The notes under the pieces were generated by a model, which worked only from the letters and a program-made list of their open reading frames with translations, was not told the origin of the DNA and made no database searches. Shown in pieces: positions 12,433 to 16,207 of a stretch of DNA of 16,207 nt. How positions within the stretch are numbered: the stretch's first letter is position 1; every line of letters starts with the position of its first letter. The position numbers were made by a program, and so were the translations under genes. The DNA comes from Planctomycetaceae bacterium (GTDB lineage: Bacteria; Planctomycetota; Planctomycetia; Pirellulales; Pirellulaceae): positions 1 through 16,207 of the forward strand of contig SLEY01000139.1 in assembly GCA_007124535.1 (NCBI GenBank), in the 5' to 3' direction.

Positions 12433-14406
12433 CTACATCTTGTCCACCACCTGGATTCCTAACAGGTCCAATCCACAGCGGATCACGCGGCCGGTCAGGT
12501 CGCACAGCAGTAACCGGCTGGTCCGCACCGATTCCGTTTCCGCCTGCAGCACTTTGCACTGCTGGTAGAACTCGGAAAACCGGCGCGCCAGTTCGAAAAG
12601 ATACCCTGTCAGCAGATTGGGCCGATAGTCCACCAAGGTCTCCTCGATCGCTTCGGCGAACTGCAGCAACTCCAGCCCCAAGGCTCGTTCGGCGGGATGC
12701 TCCAAGCGGAGGGCCGCATCCGCGGCGCGCAGGCGGCACACGTCGATGTTTCCCTTGGCAAAAATGCTCTGCGTCCGGGCATAGCTGTATTGCATGTAGG
12801 TGGCCGTGTTGCCTTCCAAGGCCACCATTTTATCGAAATTGAAGATGTAATCGCTGGTCCGGTTCTGCGACAGGTCGGCGTACTTGATCGCCGCATGCCC
12901 CACCACCTCGGCAATATGCCGCCGCTGAGTTCCGTCCAATTCGGCGCCCCCGGGTTTGGCATCGTCGTTGGCACGGACGACGTCGTGCGCCTTGCGAACC
13001 GCCTCGTCCAACAGGCCCTCCAGTCCCACGGTATCGCCGGCCCGCGTCTTGAACGGCTTGCCCTTCGCGTCCAAAACCGTCCCGAAACGAATGTGCTGTA
13101 ATTCGACGTCCGTGTAACCCCACATTCGCACCGCGGCAAACAACTTCTCAAAATGTTCCGACTGGCGATGATCCACCACGTACAAAATCGCATCCGGTTG
13201 GAATGCCCGCATCCGGTAGGCGATCGTGGCCAGATCGGTGGTCGCGTAAAGGTACGCGCCATCGCTTTTCCGAATGATCATGGGCGTGTCGAAGCCGTCG
13301 AGGAACACGCAGACGGCCCCGTCACTGATGCAGGCCAATCCCCGATCGAGAAAATCGCGGACTACCGAACTCAAATGCTTTTGGTAGAAGCTCTCCCCAT
13401 GCGTGTAATCGAACGCGACATGCAGGCGGTCGTACAGGCGTTGGATATCCTCGCAACACTTGGGCAGGAACTTGTGCCACAGCGCCAGGTTCTCGGGATC
13501 GTCGGCATGGAGGCGTGCTGTTTCCTGGAGCACGTTTTGGGCGATGTCCGGGTGTTCGGCCACCAGGGATTTCAGGCGGGGCGACCGTTCGACTGCCGCC
13601 AGTTTTTCTTGAGCCTGTGCCAATTCGGCCCGCGCTTCGGCCGCCTGTGCCTGCAGTCCGCGCAGCCGTTTGGCCGCCCGCTTTCGTTCCGCACCCCCGG
13701 CGGGCAGGGCCTCCGCCTCCTGGTACGCTGCCGCCTCCTCCCGTTCCGCCACCCGGCGTTCCCAATCCGGCAGACGCCGCCGCGTTTCATGATAATCAAC
13801 CAACTGGCTTACCAATTGGTACAACCGGCATAACTCGCCGACCGGCGCCGCGGCAAAAGCCGCTTCGTCCCGAAAATGCTTGTAGCCATAGATGATCATG
13901 CCAAACTGGGTTCCCCAATCCCCCAGATGATTGTCACTGATCACCCGGTGGCCCGCGAAACGCAGGATCCGGCAGAGGGCATCGCCAATGACGGTGCTGC
14001 GAATATGCCCCACATGCATGGGTTTGGCAACGTTCGGTGACGAATAATCGACCACATAGGTGCGGGCAGTCTCCACCGGTTCGACCCCCACACGCGAGTC
14101 CTGGATCGACTCCCGCAGGCGGGTGGCCATCCAGTCGGTGCGAAGCCGCAGGTTGATAAAACCGGGACCGGCGATCTCCGGCGGTTCGCACATTTCGTCC
14201 CACTCCAGTCGCGCGACGATCTGGGCGGCGATCTCGCGCGGGGGCTTTCCCAGCCGCTTGCCCAAGGGCATGGCGCAATTTGCCTGGTAATCGCCGAAAC
14301 GCGGGTCCTGGGACGGGCGGACCATCTCCAATAACTCTTCCGGGTTATCTACCAGAGTTCCTAAAGCCGACCGGAAACGCTCGCGCAATTCCTTCAACAG
14401 GTTCAT
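12433..14406 (-). CDS. argS: Arginyl-tRNA synthetase
   Basis: This class I enzyme charges tRNA-Arg with arginine. The N-terminal domain contains DPRFGDYQANCAMPLGKRLG. The HIGH-type signature is NVAKPMHVGHIRSTVIGDAL near residue 125-145, and the KMSKS-like loop is the family's usual GKPFKTRAGDTV (~445). The DALR anticodon-binding domain ends with VIRCGLDLLGIQVVDKM. At ~657 residues it is longer than the ~550-590 common elsewhere. The excess is an Ala/Glu/Arg-rich insertion of about 80 residues (roughly 215-300) that looks like a coiled coil, inside the catalytic domain between HIGH and KMSKS. The start is ambiguous: ATG at 14406 or an in-frame GTG at 14412, each with a partial ribosome binding site. 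It lies between rsfS and the oxidoreductase on one strand and is probably cotranscribed with rsfS. Confidence 0.95.
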   Translation of the reverse strand: MNLLKELRERFRSALGTLVDNPEELLEMVRPSQDPRFGDYQANCAMPLGKRLGKPPREIAAQIVARLEWDEMCEPPEIAGPGFINLRLRTDWMATRLRESIQDSRVGVEPVETARTYVVDYSSPNVAKPMHVGHIRSTVIGDALCRILRFAGHRVISDNHLGDWGTQFGMIIYGYKHFRDEAAFAAAPVGELCRLYQLVSQLVDYHETRRRLPDWERRVAEREEAAAYQEAEALPAGGAERKRAAKRLRGLQAQAAEARAELAQAQEKLAAVERSPRLKSLVAEHPDIAQNVLQETARLHADDPENLALWHKFLPKCCEDIQRLYDRLHVAFDYTHGESFYQKHLSSVVRDFLDRGLACISDGAVCVFLDGFDTPMIIRKSDGAYLYATTDLATIAYRMRAFQPDAILYVVDHRQSEHFEKLFAAVRMWGYTDVELQHIRFGTVLDAKGKPFKTRAGDTVGLEGLLDEAVRKAHDVVRANDDAKPGGAELDGTQRRHIAEVVGHAAIKYADLSQNRTSDYIFNFDKMVALEGNTATYMQYSYARTQSIFAKGNIDVCRLRAADAALRLEHPAERALGLELLQFAEAIEETLVDYRPNLLTGYLFELARRFSEFYQQCKVLQAETESVRTSRLLLCDLTGRVIRCGLDLLGIQVVDKM

Positions 14407-14510
14407 GCTCACCTACATCCTGGAGGGGGGTAAAAAAGCTGGAGTGCGGGACCGAGCGGTGTGCGGGACCGCGCCGCGGGCGGCTGGGTCGGCCAGCTGC
14501 CAGAGAACCG

Positions 14511-14915
14511 TCAAATGTCCGCCAAAACTTCGCTCAAATCCACTCGCGGAGCTTCGGCCCAAAGATTCTCCAAATCATAGAAACGGCGCAAATCGTCCTC
14601 GAACAAATGAATCACCACATTGCCATAGTCCAACAGGATCCAGCGGCTGTCCTGATAGCCTTCGATGCCCAGCCGCTGATCACCCATTTCCTTCTCCAAG
14701 ACGCGATCGATTTCGTCGCTCATCGCGTGCAATTGGCGGCGGCTGGCTCCCGAGGCGATCACAAAAAAGTCGAAAAAGGAGGTCATGTTCCGCAAGTCCA
14801 ACACGACCGGGTCCTGACCCCGGTTTTCGGCAGCGGTTCGCGCCGCGGCCAGGGCGAGTTGGAGGCTCCGGTTCGAAACGGCAGACGACTTCGATTGTGG
14901 GGAAAAACTCGTCAC
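14511..14915 (-). CDS. rsfS: Ribosomal silencing factor RsfS (YbeB/Iojap family)
   Basis: This 134-residue protein binds ribosomal protein uL14 on the 50S subunit and blocks subunit joining when nutrients are scarce. The RsfS domain covers almost all of it: VVLDLRNMTSFFDFFVIASG (about 37-56), then ASRRQLHAMSDEID, GYQDSRWILLDYGNVVIHLF, and the closing RRFYDLENLWAEAPRVDLSE. These match the family's 'VLD...S..DYFVIA.G.S.RQ' and 'W.LLD.G...VH.F...R.FY.LE.LW.DA' patterns. The start is a GTG at 14915 with AAAGG 6 bases upstream; an ~18-residue polar tail precedes the domain. It is the first gene of a minus-strand run leading to argS 104 bases downstream, with a plausible promoter at 14961-14989. 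Confidence 0.93.
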   Translation of the reverse strand: MTSFSPQSKSSAVSNRSLQLALAAARTAAENRGQDPVVLDLRNMTSFFDFFVIASGASRRQLHAMSDEIDRVLEKEMGDQRLGIEGYQDSRWILLDYGNVVIHLFEDDLRRFYDLENLWAEAPRVDLSEVLADI

Positions 14916-14960
14916 AAAACCTTTCCTCGAAAGGGGAGTGCGGGAGGGGCGTCAGCCCAT

Positions 14961-14989
14961 ATTTTAGCCATCGGCGGCCCGGGTGCCAC
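14961..14989 (-). promoter_or_regulatory. Candidate promoter of rsfS-argS
   Basis: On the minus strand GTGGCA (14989-14984, four of six) is followed after 17 bases by TAAAAT (14966-14961, five of six). Transcription would start near 14953, about 38 bases before the GTG start of rsfS. The surrounding DNA is very GC-rich, so the A/T-rich -10 stands out. Confidence 0.4.
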
Positions 14990-15046
14990 CCCGCCCGGCC
15001 GACCAATTCCGGCCAGCACCGCCGCGAGACGGGGCCGGCAGAAGGG

Positions 15047-15074
15047 TTGTCTTGCCGGGAAAGTGGGCTAGGAT
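15047..15074 (+). promoter_or_regulatory. Candidate promoter of the FKBP gene
   Basis: TTGTCT (15047-15052) and TAGGAT (15069-15074) are 16 bases apart, each with four of six consensus matches. Transcription would start near 15081, some 65 bases before the ATG at 15146. It is divergent from the rsfS promoter. Confidence 0.35.
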
Positions 15075-15145
15075 CTATCCCTTGAACAGCTGGCGGCGCA
15101 AAACGTTGCTGGACTCAGGCCTCAACACAACGAAAGGAGTTGATG

Positions 15146-15610
15146 ATGACCGAGACCCAACGCGCCCAAAATGGGGATACCATCCGGTTCCATTATGTTG
15201 GTCGCTTGGACGATGGCCAAGTCTTCGGGACGACCGAGGATCGGGCCCCCCTGGAAATGCAATTGGGCCAGGGCGGCATGATTCCGGGGGTCGAAGAGGC
15301 CCTGGTCGGTATGGAACCCGGGGAATCGAAGAACGTCCACCTGCCGGTGGAGCAGGCCTATGGCCCGCATCGTGGGGAGTTGGTAGCCGAGTTCCAAAAG
15401 GACCAACTGCCCGCGGAAATCGAACCGCAAGTGGGCCAGCAGGTCCAGTTGCGGACGAAAGACGGGCAAGCTTTCCCCGCCCAAATCGTGGACGTGGGCG
15501 AGGAGGCCATCAAGTTGGACGCGAATCATCCCCTGGCCGGAAAGCCTTTGGATTTCGAATTGCAATTGGTAGAAATCGTGCCGGAGGACCGCCCGCCCGC
15601 TGACGAATAG
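15146..15610 (+). CDS. FKBP-type peptidyl-prolyl cis-trans isomerase, SlyD-like
   Basis: This 154-residue cytoplasmic protein has the SlyD-type layout, in which an FKBP domain is split by a chaperone 'insert-in-flap' domain. The N-terminal FKBP part has GDTIRFHYVGRLDDGQVFG (10-28) and GQGGMIPGVEEALVGMEPGE (41-60). After AYGP the insert runs from about 74 to 122, and DANHPLAGKPLDFELQLVEI closes the FKBP fold. It should catalyse proline isomerisation and assist folding. The metal-binding His/Cys tail of E. coli SlyD is absent; the protein ends in a short acidic tail. One oddity is that the usual Asp after 'VF' in the active-site flap ('VFDSS') is Gly28 here. I chose the third of three stacked start codons (TTG-ATG-ATG) because GGAG lies 6 bases upstream. 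Confidence 0.92.
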   Translation: MTETQRAQNGDTIRFHYVGRLDDGQVFGTTEDRAPLEMQLGQGGMIPGVEEALVGMEPGESKNVHLPVEQAYGPHRGELVAEFQKDQLPAEIEPQVGQQVQLRTKDGQAFPAQIVDVGEEAIKLDANHPLAGKPLDFELQLVEIVPEDRPPADE

Positions 15611-15712
15611 CCGGGGATGCGAACGGGTATCCGGGGGCGACCGTCGTTTGCGTCCCAACCGCTTTCTCTGGCAAACCTCGCTTGCCGAAAACGACTCGCG
15701 ACACCGACACGG

Positions 15713-15732
15713 CCCGCACCTGCCGGTGCGGG
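15713..15732. terminator. Stem-loop between the FKBP gene and the next gene
   Basis: CCCGCACC and GGTGCGGG form a perfect 8-bp stem around a TGCC loop. A run of six Ts comes only about 20 bases later (15753-15758), so it is not a textbook intrinsic terminator. It could end FKBP transcription or sit in the leader of the next gene. Confidence 0.35.
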
Positions 15733-15780
15733 GCGCTGAACAAGCGGACACGATTTTTTGGGAAACACCGAGGTTCTTCA

Positions 15781-16207
15781 ATGCGGGCCATCGCGATCTT
15801 CTGGAGTCTTGTCGCAAGGATTCCCTTCGCAAAACTTCCCCTCTGGCTCGGGGTGGCATGTGGGGGGTTGGTGAGCATGGCGTACGGCCAGCCACAGCGG
15901 TTGGAAGCGACGGCCCTGTTTTCGGAAGTGGCGGCGCGCGAGGAATGGCGGTGGCAGAGCCGTTTCCAGCCGGAACCGCCGGACGAAAACCTTACCGCCC
16001 GCGGGGTGATGGCCTATGCCTTGACCCTGGCCGAAGCCGATCAGCTGGCTGACCGACTGCCACGCCTGCTGGAATTGCTGACGCGGATGCAGGACCGCGA
16101 CCCGGATAGCCCGGATTATGGGAATTTCTGGTGGTATTGGCGCGACGGGACCGTCACGGATCGGAACTCGGTCGAATTTGTCATGCAAACGGCCACCCGG
16201 TTCTGGA
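15781..16207 (+). CDS. Exported protein of unknown function, planctomycete type (runs off the window)
   Basis: The frame opens at an ATG (15781) with GAGG 7 bases upstream and is still open after 142 codons at the window's end. The N-terminus is a signal peptide: MRAIAIFWSLVARIPF, a hydrophobic run (LWLGVACGGLVSMA), then a likely cleavage after AYG. The mature part is mostly helical (GVMAYALTLAEADQLADRL, RLLELLTRMQDRD) and then reads DYGNFWWYWRDGTVTDRNSV followed by EFVMQTATRFW. The combination 'P..GNF.WYW.D....DRN.VEF.MQ' recalls conserved secreted planctomycete proteins, possibly with an alpha/alpha barrel-like glycan-acting fold, but I cannot name the family. The codon bias is strong. The C-terminal part is outside the window. 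Confidence 0.75.
   Translation, partial: MRAIAIFWSLVARIPFAKLPLWLGVACGGLVSMAYGQPQRLEATALFSEVAAREEWRWQSRFQPEPPDENLTARGVMAYALTLAEADQLADRLPRLLELLTRMQDRDPDSPDYGNFWWYWRDGTVTDRNSVEFVMQTATRFW

Overview
The window looks like a piece of a planctomycete chromosome, probably of a Pirellulales-like lineage. The DNA is GC-rich. It carries remnants of several families that are abundant in planctomycetes: a DUF1559 pilin-like tail with its H-x9-DG signature, a formylglycine-generating-enzyme (sulfatase-modifying) tail, a small carboxypeptidase-regulatory-like lipoprotein, a LamG plus sialidase-like secreted protein, and a neutral-ceramidase-like protein. No tRNA, rRNA or CRISPR array was seen. The taxonomic call is inferred from gene content only.

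The left third (1-5255) is accessory DNA in decay. Two copies of a ~285 bp unit (525-814 and 3535-3820) carry a small HTH-like ORF behind a 55 bp leader that is identical in both. Between them lie 3' ends or scraps of an FGE-type enzyme, an aquaporin-family channel and a DUF1559 protein. One intact gene, a class I SAM-dependent methyltransferase (2446-3261, minus), is preceded by an 8-nt-overlapping small ORF. Further right are heptanucleotide repeats, an intact HicA toxin with only the C-terminal part of HicB, and a lipoprotein pseudogene interrupted by one in-frame TGA.

The middle (5366-8762, plus) is an operon-like run. An intact exported LamG/sialidase-like protein is followed 64 bases later by a DHDPS/N-acetylneuraminate-lyase-family gene with an internal deletion and frameshift, then by a 5'-truncated ceramidase-like gene with a single extra G. 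The first two genes would fit glycan or sialic-acid use, but only the first is intact.

The right part (8916-16207) is ordinary maintained chromosome. On the minus strand, in order of transcription, are rsfS (ribosome silencing factor), argS (with a long coiled-coil-like insertion), a ~1000-residue FAD plus Fe-S plus CCG-domain oxidoreductase, and a small coiled-coil sll1863-type stress protein with its own good promoter. Divergently on the plus strand are a SlyD-type FKBP peptidyl-prolyl isomerase and a secreted planctomycete-type protein that runs off the window.

Tandem 7-bp repeats resembling the STRR repeats of cyanobacteria occur in three separate gene-free places, and their unit sequences are related to each other.
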